Shown here in pieces: positions 34,899 through 43,502 of a stretch of DNA of 64,000 bases. Source of the stretch: Candidatus Dormiibacterota bacterium (GTDB taxonomy: Bacteria > Chloroflexota > Dormibacteria > Aeolococcales > Aeolococcaceae); NCBI GenBank assembly GCA_003162415.1, contig PMOL01000003.1, forward strand, positions 1-64,000, written 5' to 3'. The notes under the pieces are model-generated. The model was given only the letters and a program-made list of their open reading frames with translations, searched no databases and was not told where the DNA came from. The stretch's first letter is position 1. Each line of letters begins with the position of its first letter. A program made the translations under genes and the position numbers.

Positions 34899-35033
34899 AG
34901 CGTGGCAACCGACTAAAACGGGTCCACCCCTAGTGAATCGGCCCACCAAGGACCAATCGGCCCTTGAAGGCTCTACAAGCCCTGCGAATGCAGGACAGCC
35001 CTAACGGGTTGAGGTCTACCACTTGGTGCCGCC
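34899..35033. other. Spacer before the integrase fragment
   Basis: Contains PLKALQALRMQD in one frame, which might be part of the lost upstream region of the integrase, but it is not continuous with it. Confidence 0.3.
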
Positions 35034-35555
35034 ATGGGCCGTCTAATCCTGCCGCAACTCTGCAGCGAGGCTCTGCGACGAACACCCCGCAACGGTGACC
35101 TAATCTGGCCTGGGCCGGGTGGCAGCCCGTGGTCAGCATCGTCGTTCAATACTGCATGGAAGTCGTTCCGTAAGCGCAATGGCATTCGGACCGTCACGTA
35201 TCACGCGCTACGTCATACCGCCGCGACGTTGGCACTTCAGGCGGGCCAACCGCCCCACGTGGTTGCGTTCATGCTCGGCCATGCCAACGTAGCGACGACC
35301 CTGAGCCTCTACACCCACGTGACGCCGGTCGCAATGGAAGCCCTAGCGGATGCGATCGATGCCGGATACGGGCCGCGTCTACGGGTGCTCGAAGGGAGCC
35401 GAAATGGCCACGAATTGGCCAGCCCAAGCGAAAGCGCAGCGATACCAACGGAAATCGAGTGCCGAGAAAGGGAATCGAACCCTCCTAGGCTCCCTCAAAA
35501 CGATCGGAAGAAGCGCCGTCTGAACTCGAGGGAGCGGCCAGGAAGCGCCACGTAA
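35034..35555 (+). pseudogene. int: Tyrosine recombinase (integrase), C-terminal catalytic fragment
   Basis: Residues 1-115 of the frame match the second half of a phage-type integrase: AWKSFRKRNGIRTVTYHALR, HTAATLALQAG (HxxR box) and MLGHANVATTLSLYTHV (His and catalytic Tyr). The N-terminal arm- and core-binding domains and the first catalytic Arg and Lys are missing. The tail from CRERESNPPRLPQNDRKK to the TAA at 35553 lies inside tRNA-Leu repeat C, so the integrase gene overlaps its own attachment site. Dead integrase of the element ending at copy C. Confidence 0.8.
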
Positions 35556-35627
35556 CGCCGTAGTTGGCCAGAGATATTGGCCCAGTATTGGCCCAGCACC
35601 TCCAGCGACCGAGGCACCCTGCGTCTG
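35460..35627 (+). repeat. tRNA-Leu att repeat, copy C
   Basis: Same order as copies A and B: tRNA-Leu T-arm and acceptor (TGCCGAG on the plus strand), integrase tail, and tandem TATTGGCCCAG (35575-35596). The end differs: only ccctgcgtctg of the distal block remains. Direct orientation, 6.9 kb from copy B. Confidence 0.85.
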
Positions 35628-35677
35628 CCCTTGCGGACAGACGTAGGGATCTGGCGCGTGACAGGATCCGCGACACC

Positions 35678-35860
35678 TTGATCCTTTGCCCTCACTGCGG
35701 CACCGATCGGCTCATTCCTCTGCACTTTCCGATCTGTCGACTCGAGGAGAGTGCGGAAGCCATGATCCGCCCGGCGGCCAAGTGTTCGGGATGCGGTCAG
35801 CGGACCTTCGCTCACGTCGTTATCCATCGGCAAGAGCCCATCGAGCCGACTCCACTCTGA
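35678..35860 (+). CDS. Zinc-ribbon microprotein, paralogue 1
   Basis: About 60 residues from TTG 35678: LILCPHCGTDRLIPLHF, a charged linker, IRPAAKCSGCGQRTF and HRQEP. Two C-x2-C pairs form a zinc ribbon. Its paralogue at 36123 shares CGTDRLIPL, RP-AKC-GCG and the final HR-x2-P. The start is uncertain because it directly follows repeat C. Small DNA- or protein-binding protein of phage type, inferred. Confidence 0.6.
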   Translation: MILCPHCGTDRLIPLHFPICRLEESAEAMIRPAAKCSGCGQRTFAHVVIHRQEPIEPTPL

Positions 35861-35914
35861 CGCTGCGTCTCGCAGCGTGCAGACGCCAGATCCGCCGGCA
35901 CCTAGCGTGGCGCC

Positions 35915-36115
35915 ATGGCTACGCTGCCCGCCTTCTACACGTGCATCGCGTCGCCACGGTACGGCACCTTCGCCGTCGACGTGTACCACGAGCGCAGCGA
36001 GTGCCAGCGTGGCTTGAGAATCCTCCAAGACCGCACCGAAGTGTTCGGCACGGGCGGACGGCGACTCTGCACCGAGTGCCGCAAATTCGGGCATCAGCGG
36101 GAGGTGACATCATGA
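35915..36115 (+). CDS. Small Cys-containing protein between the zinc-ribbon paralogues
   Basis: A 66-residue protein (ATG 35915) with a Cys near residue 10, VYHERSECQRG and a LCTECRKFGH C-x2-C knuckle near the C-terminus. It is intergenic-tight with the next gene (7 bp). Possible third member of a zinc-binding cluster; family not recognised. Confidence 0.55.
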   Translation: MATLPAFYTCIASPRYGTFAVDVYHERSECQRGLRILQDRTEVFGTGGRRLCTECRKFGHQREVTS

Positions 36116-36122
36116 GGCGGTC

Positions 36123-36323
36123 ATGGCGCGATGCCCTGAGTGTGGAACCGACCGTCTCATCCCCCTGACGTTCCAAGCCGCGCGGGTTACTGCGGGCGAC
36201 CTGGAGAGGCCCGAGGTGGTGATCATGCGGCCCATCGCCAAGTGCGGCGGGTGCGGAGCGCGGATCTACCCGGACAGGATCACGCACCGTGACGATCCGC
36301 GCGAGACGTGGCGCCCCAAATAA
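36123..36323 (+). CDS. Zinc-ribbon microprotein, paralogue 2
   Basis: A 66-residue protein starting MARCPECGTDRLIPLTF, with a second knuckle IAKCGGCGARIYPDR and a charged C-terminus ending RPK. Clearly paralogous to 35678-35860, with a Cys-x2-Cys pair on each side of a short linker. Duplicate zinc ribbons so close together are typical of phage or plasmid accessory regions. Confidence 0.65.
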   Translation: MARCPECGTDRLIPLTFQAARVTAGDLERPEVVIMRPIAKCGGCGARIYPDRITHRDDPRETWRPK

Positions 36324-36836
36324 AGTCCGGACAATCGGCCTATGCTGGTGACCGGGCCGGGCAAAAGGCCAAAACATCCCTCTTAGCCCCGGAGTGACGA
36401 CCTCCCGATGGCCGTCCGCAGGGCTATGGCCCGGCCCTCTTTCAAACCGACTCGCCCCTGCGCCCGCCCATACACGAGGCAGCCGGCTCCACGTGCTCAG
36501 GCCAGAGCTCTCGGGAACCCTCGCGTGGATGAGACGCGGCGCGCTGGAGCCGGTCGGTTGTGGCGCCCACGTTACCTCCGGTCGCACTCGGACACTTCAT
36601 GACAGATCGTTATCTGACGTTCAATCCCCGATAAAGCTCGTCGCTCCCGCGAACGGGGCTGGCGGCGCGATCCGTGCCGCGCCCTCCGCGCCGTTAGGTA
36701 GCGGCGAATGCGGGTCGGCGCGGGGGCATCTGGATGCCGCCGACAGTAGGAGTTTGTACGGCGACCAGTAGCCCGTATGCGCTCCGAACAGGCGTTCGCT
36801 ATACTGCCACGCATCTCCATTCTGTGAGGGGTCTCG
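36324..36836. other. Gene-free stretch at the right end of the accretion zone
   Basis: Only overlapping low-complexity frames. A short GGCCGGGCAAAAGGCC arrangement near 36355 could form a small stem but I see no poly-T and make no call. The ribosome site GAGGGG for the next gene is at its end. Confidence 0.4.
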
Positions 36837-37052
36837 TTGCTTGAAGCCGAATCCGTCGATCGCGACCGGTCCGCGCTCGTCGACTGCCGTGCGAGGGTCG
36901 CGGACACTCACGCCCGGTTGGCTCTTCTTGACGAGGTTGTCTCCAGGGCGGAGCCTCCGGCGCCATATGCGCTAGGAGTCCATAGGGCGCGGGCTCTATT
37001 GGAGGCCGCGCTCGCTGACCTCGACAACGCCCGTAGTACCATCGGGCCGTAG
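36837..37052 (+). CDS. Small helical protein of unknown function
   Basis: A 71-residue protein from TTG 36837 with GAGGGG five bases upstream. It is almost entirely helical: RSALVDCRARVADTHARLAL, then ARALLEAALADLDNARSTI. It could be a short coiled coil. No family recognised. Confidence 0.45.
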   Translation: MLEAESVDRDRSALVDCRARVADTHARLALLDEVVSRAEPPAPYALGVHRARALLEAALADLDNARSTIGP

Positions 37053-37311
37053 GTCGGTGATCGAGCGCCGAGCTCAAGGGTGAAAGGGTCGAGCCCTGAT
37101 CTCGCGGATCTGGACCCAAGAGTCCGCCGACCTCCTTCACTTCGACATGAGCCGCCTTTTTACAAACCGAATTTGTCGGCGCGATTGTCGTGGCAAACGA
37201 AGCGTCCAAATCGCCACACTCGGCAGGCTGACCAGTTCGACCAGGTCCGCGGCGGGTGCTATTGAACCCGAGCCGGCGAACGCGCAAGCGGGCCGGTGAG
37301 GAGACCATCGC

Positions 37312-40293
37312 ATGACGAACGTCCAGGTGAGGGTTGGGGACCCCCGTGGGTCGCTGTGGCGTCGCTGGGATCCACATGTGCATCTACCCGGCACCGTGCT
37401 CAACGATCAGTTCGGCGCTTTGGACCTGAGCGGAGCGCTGAACATTCTCGCGTCGCGCGATCCGACAATTGAGGTCGTCGGCGTGACGGACTACCTCGTT
37501 ACCAACGGTTTCCGGGTCGCGTACGACGCTTGGAGCCAGGGTGCGGGCGCGTCGATCCGCAGCCTCATTGTAAACGTGGAACTCCGCCTTGACGTCATAA
37601 CGGCAAAGCATCACCCGGTCAACCTTCATCTTCTCTGCGCCGCTGATCAGGTCGACGCCATGGATGACTTCCTATCGCAGCTGGAATTCCCTTACAACGA
37701 AAGGCGGTATCGAGCGGAGCATGGGTCCCTTGTTGACCTCGGACGCGCGTACACGAGGCAGCCTTCGCTCGAGGAGTCAGCGGCTCTTCGCGAAGGGGTG
37801 AACCAATTCAAAGTCAACTTCGATGCTCTGAAGGGGCGATTCACGGCCGACGGCTGGGCTACGACGAATTGCGTCGTAGCTGTGGCGGGCGGCAGCGACG
37901 GCACATCTGGCGTACGAGATCCAAAGGGAGGCTTCGAAGCTCGTCGCCAGGAAATCGAGCGATTCGCGCATGTGATTTTCGACAGCAACCCGAACCAGCG
38001 TCAGTTTTGGCTCGGCCGCGGCTCCTTACCACTCGCTGACATTGTCGAACGTTACGGCGCACCAAAGCTCTGTATGCATGGAAGCGATAAGCACACCGCG
38101 GACGAGCTAGGAGTTCCCGACGGTGACCGCTGTATGTGGATAAAGGGCGATCCCGCGTTTGACACGCTGCGTCACGCGTGCATCGAGCCGGCGGGGCGTT
38201 CGCACATCGGTCCGAATCCTCCCACCGACCCGACTCCCAGTGGCCGCATATCAACGATCTCAGTGGCTTCCGGTGGCTGGTTTCCGAAAGACAGCCTACC
38301 GATCAACGCTGGTTTAGTCGCGATCATTGGCGCTCGCGGGTCGGGGAAGACAGCTCTGGCTGATCTCATTGCGACGGGCGCCGGGTCACAGGTTCCGTTT
38401 GAGAACCCGCACTCCTTTGTCCGTCGTGCCGGTGACTTGCTTGCCGGAAGCACAGCCACAGCTGAGTGGACCCACGGCGCTCGAACTGAGCAAGATTGCA
38501 CGAGCCCGGACGGTGCATCCGACGATGGCGGCGCCACTGTCCGCTATCTCAGCCAGCAGTTCGTAGAGAAGTTGTGCGCCGCAGACGGAATCTCGGATGA
38601 GCTGATTCAGGAAGTCGAGCGCGTTGTCTTTAACACGTGGCCAGTCGACGAGCGGCTGGGGACAACTTCTTTCAACGATCTCCTGGATGCCCGGCTGGAA
38701 TCGGCAAGAGCGCGCCAAGAGACCGAAATCTCCGCAATCGTCGAACTGAGCGAGCAAGTCGTAGACCAACGGATTCGCAAAGACGGGCTCGTCGGCCACC
38801 GCACAGAGCGTACGGATGCCACCAAAAGGCTCGCCGACCTGCAATCGGAATCCGAGAAACTAACCGCATCTGCCGACCAGAAACTCGCCGCCCGATTCAC
38901 CGTCATCGCCGACGCGCTTGCCAAGCGTCAACAGGAAGCACAGCAGGCCGCCATTCAGCTCAAGGCGATCGAGAGGCTAATTGCTGACATCCGCTCCACG
39001 CGCGAAACGGAGTTCCCGCGACTGCAGGCCCAACGACGCGCCACATACGCTGCCACTCATCTCGATGATGCTGCCTGGCAAAAGTTTGAGATCCGTTTTG
39101 CAGGTGATGTTGATGGAGTTCTTGCTAGCGCACTCACCGCCGCAACAGCTGCCCACGCGTCAGTCCTCGGTGGCGCTGAAGCCGCTGATCCCAGCGCGAC
39201 TCTGGATGCTCTCAGCGATGACGAACTTGCTGCTCAGACGGTGAGGGCGCTCACGGCGGACCGCGACCGAATCCAGAAGCTTATCGGTATCGACACAATG
39301 CGGACGAAGCGACTCAAGTGGGTAGCAGAGCAGATCGGCCTGGTCCGTACAAGGCTAGCGCAGCTTGGGAAGCAGATCGCTGATGCGGAAGCCGCTGACG
39401 CCATCATTTCAGACCTCAACATTCGACGCGAGCGTCACTACGGTGCGTACTTCGACGCGCTGCTTGAAGAACAACACGAACTCGAGGACCTTTACGGCCC
39501 GTTGAGCCGAATCATGGCCGAGAGCGGCCAGTCCGTTGCGAAGCTGCGCTTTTCGGTAAAGCGGATGGTCGACGTCGACTCATGGGCAGTGACCGGTGAA
39601 CGTTTCCTTGATCTAAGAAAGGACGGCGCATTTCGGGGACGCGGCGAACTCGCCCGGCTGGCGAGCACGAGACTACTTGGCGCGTGGCGAACCGGAGATG
39701 GTGCCACAGCCGCTGCAGCCATTCAGGCGTTTGCCGCTGAGCACAGTCGCGATTTGCGGCAGCAAGGAAATGTTGATCGCACAGACCGAGATGCCTACCG
39801 GGATTGGGAACGCGACGTGGCTCGATGGCTATATGACGCCAGCCACGTCACCCTGAGCTATTCGCTGGAATACGACGGGGTCGACATCCAGCGGCTGTCA
39901 CCCGGGACCCGCGGCATCGTGCTCCTCCTCCTCTATCTCGCGGTCGATCAGGAAGAAGCGATCCCACTGATCATCGACCAACCGGAGGAGAATCTAGATC
40001 CCGAATCCGTGTACACAGAGCTTGTGGAGTTGTTTCGGAGTGCTAGCGAACGCCGTCAGGTGATCATGGTCACTCACAACGCCAATCTGGTTGTCAATAG
40101 TGACGTTGATCAGGTGATCATTGCAAACTGCGGCAAGCTCGAGCTGGCCGCATTGCCTGAACTTACCTACCTGTCGGGTGGATTGGAGTCCGCCTCCATC
40201 CGCGCCGCTGTCTGTCAGATCCTCGAAGGTGGCGAGAATGCATTCCGCGAACGAGCTCGACGTTTGCGCATGACCTGGGGCCGTGCACACTAG
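37312..40293 (+). CDS. PHP-phosphoesterase plus SMC-like ATPase (TrlF/Ppl-like defence protein)
   Basis: A 993-residue protein with GAGGAG as ribosome site. Residues 1-280 form a PHP-like metal phosphoesterase domain: WRRWDPHVHLPG (His22, His24), VEVRL/VELRLDV, and LCMHGSDKH near 265. Residues 330-993 form an SMC/RecF-type ATPase: Walker A IGARGSGKTALAD near 339, a long coiled coil (about 500-700), signature LSPGTRGIVLLLL, Walker B IPLIIDQPEENLDPES near 888 and VIMVTHNANL. Known: this fusion was described as the single-gene Ppl anti-phage system and as TrlF-type ATPase. Inferred: DNA or nucleotide damage sensing coupled to nuclease or phosphatase action. Confidence 0.8.
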   Translation: MTNVQVRVGDPRGSLWRRWDPHVHLPGTVLNDQFGALDLSGALNILASRDPTIEVVGVTDYLVTNGFRVAYDAWSQGAGASIRSLIVNVELRLDVITAKHHPVNLHLLCAADQVDAMDDFLSQLEFPYNERRYRAEHGSLVDLGRAYTRQPSLEESAALREGVNQFKVNFDALKGRFTADGWATTNCVVAVAGGSDGTSGVRDPKGGFEARRQEIERFAHVIFDSNPNQRQFWLGRGSLPLADIVERYGAPKLCMHGSDKHTADELGVPDGDRCMWIKGDPAFDTLRHACIEPAGRSHIGPNPPTDPTPSGRISTISVASGGWFPKDSLPINAGLVAIIGARGSGKTALADLIATGAGSQVPFENPHSFVRRAGDLLAGSTATAEWTHGARTEQDCTSPDGASDDGGATVRYLSQQFVEKLCAADGISDELIQEVERVVFNTWPVDERLGTTSFNDLLDARLESARARQETEISAIVELSEQVVDQRIRKDGLVGHRTERTDATKRLADLQSESEKLTASADQKLAARFTVIADALAKRQQEAQQAAIQLKAIERLIADIRSTRETEFPRLQAQRRATYAATHLDDAAWQKFEIRFAGDVDGVLASALTAATAAHASVLGGAEAADPSATLDALSDDELAAQTVRALTADRDRIQKLIGIDTMRTKRLKWVAEQIGLVRTRLAQLGKQIADAEAADAIISDLNIRRERHYGAYFDALLEEQHELEDLYGPLSRIMAESGQSVAKLRFSVKRMVDVDSWAVTGERFLDLRKDGAFRGRGELARLASTRLLGAWRTGDGATAAAAIQAFAAEHSRDLRQQGNVDRTDRDAYRDWERDVARWLYDASHVTLSYSLEYDGVDIQRLSPGTRGIVLLLLYLAVDQEEAIPLIIDQPEENLDPESVYTELVELFRSASERRQVIMVTHNANLVVNSDVDQVIIANCGKLELAALPELTYLSGGLESASIRAAVCQILEGGENAFRERARRLRMTWGRAH

Positions 40294-40565
40294 CTGGTTC
40301 GCCACTCTGACGCTCAGAGCCTGCGACTCCACTCCAGAGCTGTACCGGCGAAGCAGATTGCTGCCCTACCAGGAGGCGACCGGATTCACTGGACCCGGAC
40401 GCACCAAGGGACTGGCGTTGGTGATCGGTTCCGACGATATGGTGAGTGCGGTACATCACGCTGCGGCTCGGTGGCTCGGCAAACGGGGCCACCGCCTCGA
40501 GCCAGCTGCATAGAAGAGGACTGACTTCAGCGGACGCGTCCGAACGATTTACGAGTGACTGCTGG

Positions 40566-40882
40566 GTGGCGAGCGCCCTGTTGAAAAAGAAGATCAACTA
40601 CACACCCACAAGGTTCAATCAAATGCTCGCCGAGCATGGCGCGGTCGAGACGGCACGACGTTTGATCAACTCGGACGCCCGTCACAAGGTTTCGGCGTGC
40701 TCTGGGAGCATCACCGCCTCGATCTGAGCGTCGAAGCCATTGCGATCCTTCCAGACTACGCAGCCCTGTTCACTGGCGCCGAGCTAGCCACGGCGCCTCA
40801 GCGACTCGTCGACCACCGGTTCGACGTTGCTTCGTATTTAGTGCGTGCCCGTAATGTCCTCCCGCCTTGGGAATCCGCCTGA
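40566..40882 (+). pseudogene. Small helical defence-associated protein, frameshifted
   Basis: From GTG 40566 the frame reads ALLKKKINYTPTRFNQMLAE, HGAVETARRLINSD, then loses homology at about 40688. One base back, a different frame continues GFGVLWEHHRLDLSVEAIAI, LPDYAALFTGAELATAPQRL. Joining them gives the known pattern of a family found next to restriction and other defence genes (N-P-x-R-F-x-Q-M-L, then L-W-x3-R-L-D-L-S-V-E). A missing G at 40688 explains the shift. Either inactive or a sequence error. Confidence 0.6.
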
Positions 40883-40968
40883 GGTTCCAAGGATCAGTGA
40901 GGCAGTGCAAGCGCCACTCGCCGAGCCCGAGGGATGGCGAGCGCATCGCTCGACCCCAGCGACTACTT

Positions 40969-41976
40969 TCAGCGCACAACCGGCGCACCCTTTGAGTTCG
41001 CTTCGTAGTCCATTTCCGTGAGCTGTGACCGGAGATAATCGTCATCGAGTAGCTTCAATATCTTGAAGCGATGTTGCGGGTCGTTCTGGAACACTAGCTG
41101 CGCCTCGTCACCAATCCCCCTCACATCAACGCCACACTCCGGATGGGATCCGATGAACTTCACGAGGTTCGACATCGTGAGTGCAGCCTTGTACTTAGGA
41201 TACTTCTCGAGCTTGCGCTGGATTGACGCCATTTTTCCAAGCATTGCAGGACTACTCGTTACGACACCGGTCATGATGGCGCGACCAACAATACGCAGAG
41301 TTCCGGTGACCAGCTGAAAGGTCGCTGCCGCCTGCTCTTGCATCTCGTGGAGATAACCAAAGATGCGCTGGAAAGCTGGTCGATCCTTAAAGAACGCGAT
41401 CTCGCCGACGAGCACCGCATCCACGTTGCGGCTGAACAATAGTATGTCGCCCTTCGGTGGAAGATCAATTACTCCTCTCTTGACCACCATGCCGATGCGC
41501 GATGATTGAGCCAGTACTTGGTTGTCGGTTAAGGATTGAATAAAGACTGCTGCGACGGGCCCACCGGGGACGCGCATGGCAGCCAAGCGGAGCTCGTCGA
41601 GCGGAGACTTGCTGGGATTAAATAGACGCATGTTCGCGGGATCAGTTGTGCTGTCTGCGATGGCTCGCAGCATTGGGACGTCAGCCACCGGAATCCACAT
41701 ACGCTCGCGTCCAGCTGTGAGTCCGGCTGGAGCGTAGCCGATCAGCTCACATGTCGAGTAAGACTTAGCTGCACTCTGCACGACACGGTTGAGCGCCGGC
41801 AGCGCACGCGGAGTTGGTCTGAGTCGAGAAAAGTCCAGTAATCCACTTGTCTGCTCGATCATGAGAATTACGTTCGCGACCGCTCCTTCTACTAACGCGC
41901 CGAGTTGCGCGCGGGCCGCCATCGCGTCTTGGAGAGTGAGCGGCGCGACGGCGCCTGGTGTATCTGTCACTTCCAT
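40969..41976 (-). CDS. kwaB: KwaB-like protein (DUF4868) of a Kiwa system
   Basis: About 335 residues from ATG 41976, overlapping the end of kwaA. The C-terminal two thirds match KwaB/DUF4868: PANMRLFNPSKSPLDELRLA, VIDLPPKGDILLFSRNVDAV, FQRIFGYLHEMQEQAA, KYKAALTMSNLVKF, then LKLLDDDYLRSQLTEMDYEA. Known: KwaB is the cytoplasmic, DNA-binding partner of membrane KwaA in Kiwa defence. No transmembrane segment. The pairing and gene order support a Kiwa module despite low similarity that I cannot quantify. Confidence 0.75.
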   Translation of the reverse strand: MEVTDTPGAVAPLTLQDAMAARAQLGALVEGAVANVILMIEQTSGLLDFSRLRPTPRALPALNRVVQSAAKSYSTCELIGYAPAGLTAGRERMWIPVADVPMLRAIADSTTDPANMRLFNPSKSPLDELRLAAMRVPGGPVAAVFIQSLTDNQVLAQSSRIGMVVKRGVIDLPPKGDILLFSRNVDAVLVGEIAFFKDRPAFQRIFGYLHEMQEQAAATFQLVTGTLRIVGRAIMTGVVTSSPAMLGKMASIQRKLEKYPKYKAALTMSNLVKFIGSHPECGVDVRGIGDEAQLVFQNDPQHRFKILKLLDDDYLRSQLTEMDYEANSKGAPVVR

Positions 41977-42482
41977 TGCTCCCAATAGACGTAATCACCA
42001 AGCGGTCGCGCCTTTACAACTGCGTCCGACGGTAGGAAAGTGCGACGTGAAATGAGGGTGACCGATGCATTGTTCGGAGTGACGACTTGAAATAGGCGAT
42101 AGCCCGCAACGGCGAGTAACGGATTGATATAGAACAGTCCACCGCGGACATACAGCACCGCGATTAATGTGACAAACAGTGCGAGGGCCGCTTGCTCCCT
42201 CGGGGTAGTTGCCGCGATGGCTGCAAACGGGACTAGGTAAGTCGCAACGTAGGCGAGCGCATCGCCATCACGACTCTGGGCGCTCGTCACGTTGAGGTCC
42301 TCGGCGACGAGCCCCAGCCTTGCTCCGACCAGTACCCCGGCGAGGATGAACGGCCCCGCGAGTGCAAGAGCGATACATACAGGGGTGGGCCATCCGCTGC
42401 CAAAGCTCTGTAGCAATGCGAACACGCCGAACAGCGGCGCATAGGACGACAGGAATAGCGCTAGCTGCGCGACGATGGTCAC
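41967..42482 (-). CDS. kwaA: KwaA-like membrane sensor of a Kiwa system
   Basis: A 171-residue protein with four membrane helices: ALFLSSYAPLFGVFALLQ, CIALALAGPFILAGVLV, YVATYLVPFAAIAAT and ALALFVTLIAVLYV, then GGLFYINPLLAVAGYRLFQV, the KwaA-type NPLL motif. Known: KwaA is a membrane oligomer that senses phage attachment and recruits KwaB. The 2-bp spacing from the upstream DUF5677-like gene indicates one operon. Confidence 0.7.
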   Translation of the reverse strand: MTIVAQLALFLSSYAPLFGVFALLQSFGSGWPTPVCIALALAGPFILAGVLVGARLGLVAEDLNVTSAQSRDGDALAYVATYLVPFAAIAATTPREQAALALFVTLIAVLYVRGGLFYINPLLAVAGYRLFQVVTPNNASVTLISRRTFLPSDAVVKARPLGDYVYWEQWK

Positions 42483-42484
42483 TT

Positions 42485-43378
42485 CTACTGCTGCTCCGGA
42501 AGGCGGCCAAAGACGGCGCGCACACCGTCGTTACCGCCCGATTCCTCACGATAGCGGTTGATCGCCTCGGTCATTGAGTTGTTGAGGGCTTGGAATTCGG
42601 GGTCTGCCGCAGCGAGATCGTAGTGCTTCATGATCGCTAAAGATGCGTACTTCATCGCGCTTATCGACGATGTTAGGGCAAGGAGAGGCGCACGAAAGTG
42701 CGGCCCGCACACCAGAGTTTCTCCGCGCATGATGGCCTGCCCCGACGCTTGCACGGCGATTGATTGCGCGTGCGTCACCGTGGAGAGATAGTCGTATTCC
42801 GTTTCGTACCAGTCGAGCAGGCCGAGACTGATCGCCAGGCCACGATCCGACAGTCCGTGCCAGGTGGCTGGGTTCGGCCTCCTTGCCCGTGGAGGCACGA
42901 GCTTGTCTGGATAGATGCCTCCGTCCCGTATGTGTGCCGCGATCGCACCCTCAGCCGCCTCGGCCCCTTCCGTAGCGAGGCGTTCGATCACGGCCCGGTC
43001 GAATCGCTCCAGCCGACTTTCGCGGGCGAGCATCCGCTGTTCGAGCTCGCCCAATTGGAGCCAAAAGCGTAGCGCCCACCCTTCCGGATTCTCAGATCCG
43101 ACGATGAACATGATGTTCATGGTGCTGCTGATCAGCGCCCGCCCCAAAGGAAGCGTCTCCTCTGAATAGCCGAGCTTGACCAGTGACGATGTAGCCCGCG
43201 AGAGCTGAAAGATGTGGTGGTACAAGACGTAAGGCACCCACCTACCAATTGGGTCGCCCGCTTGCAGTGGTACGCGTTCTAGCAACACGCCCGACAGCCG
43301 GCGTATGTAGAGATCGTGTGTCAAAGCGAGGCGACGGTACGCGGGGGTATCCCCGCTAGGGGGTTGAGGTGACTCCAT
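42485..43378 (-). CDS. DUF5677-like helical protein, first gene of the Kiwa operon
   Basis: A 297-residue all-helical protein with RRLALTHDLYIRRLSGVLLE, then LGRALISSTMNIMFIVGSEN, a DUF5677-style Arg-x3-Ser helix, and DWYETEYDYLSTVTHAQSI, an acidic-aromatic motif with a conserved His. It ends 2 bp before kwaA. Known Kiwa has only two genes, so this may be a lineage-specific third component or a passenger. The family assignment is moderate. Confidence 0.55.
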   Translation of the reverse strand: MESPQPPSGDTPAYRRLALTHDLYIRRLSGVLLERVPLQAGDPIGRWVPYVLYHHIFQLSRATSSLVKLGYSEETLPLGRALISSTMNIMFIVGSENPEGWALRFWLQLGELEQRMLARESRLERFDRAVIERLATEGAEAAEGAIAAHIRDGGIYPDKLVPPRARRPNPATWHGLSDRGLAISLGLLDWYETEYDYLSTVTHAQSIAVQASGQAIMRGETLVCGPHFRAPLLALTSSISAMKYASLAIMKHYDLAAADPEFQALNNSMTEAINRYREESGGNDGVRAVFGRLPEQQ

Positions 43379-43502
43379 CCGGCTTCCTGCCCCTCATTCG
43401 GTCTTTCCACGGAGGTTAGCGTCTTGAAGCGCCTCTCCTTTGGTAAGGCTGTTCGAAGAAAGGCGAACATTTTGGTGGTGAACGTTTGACGCGATAGGGT
43501 TA

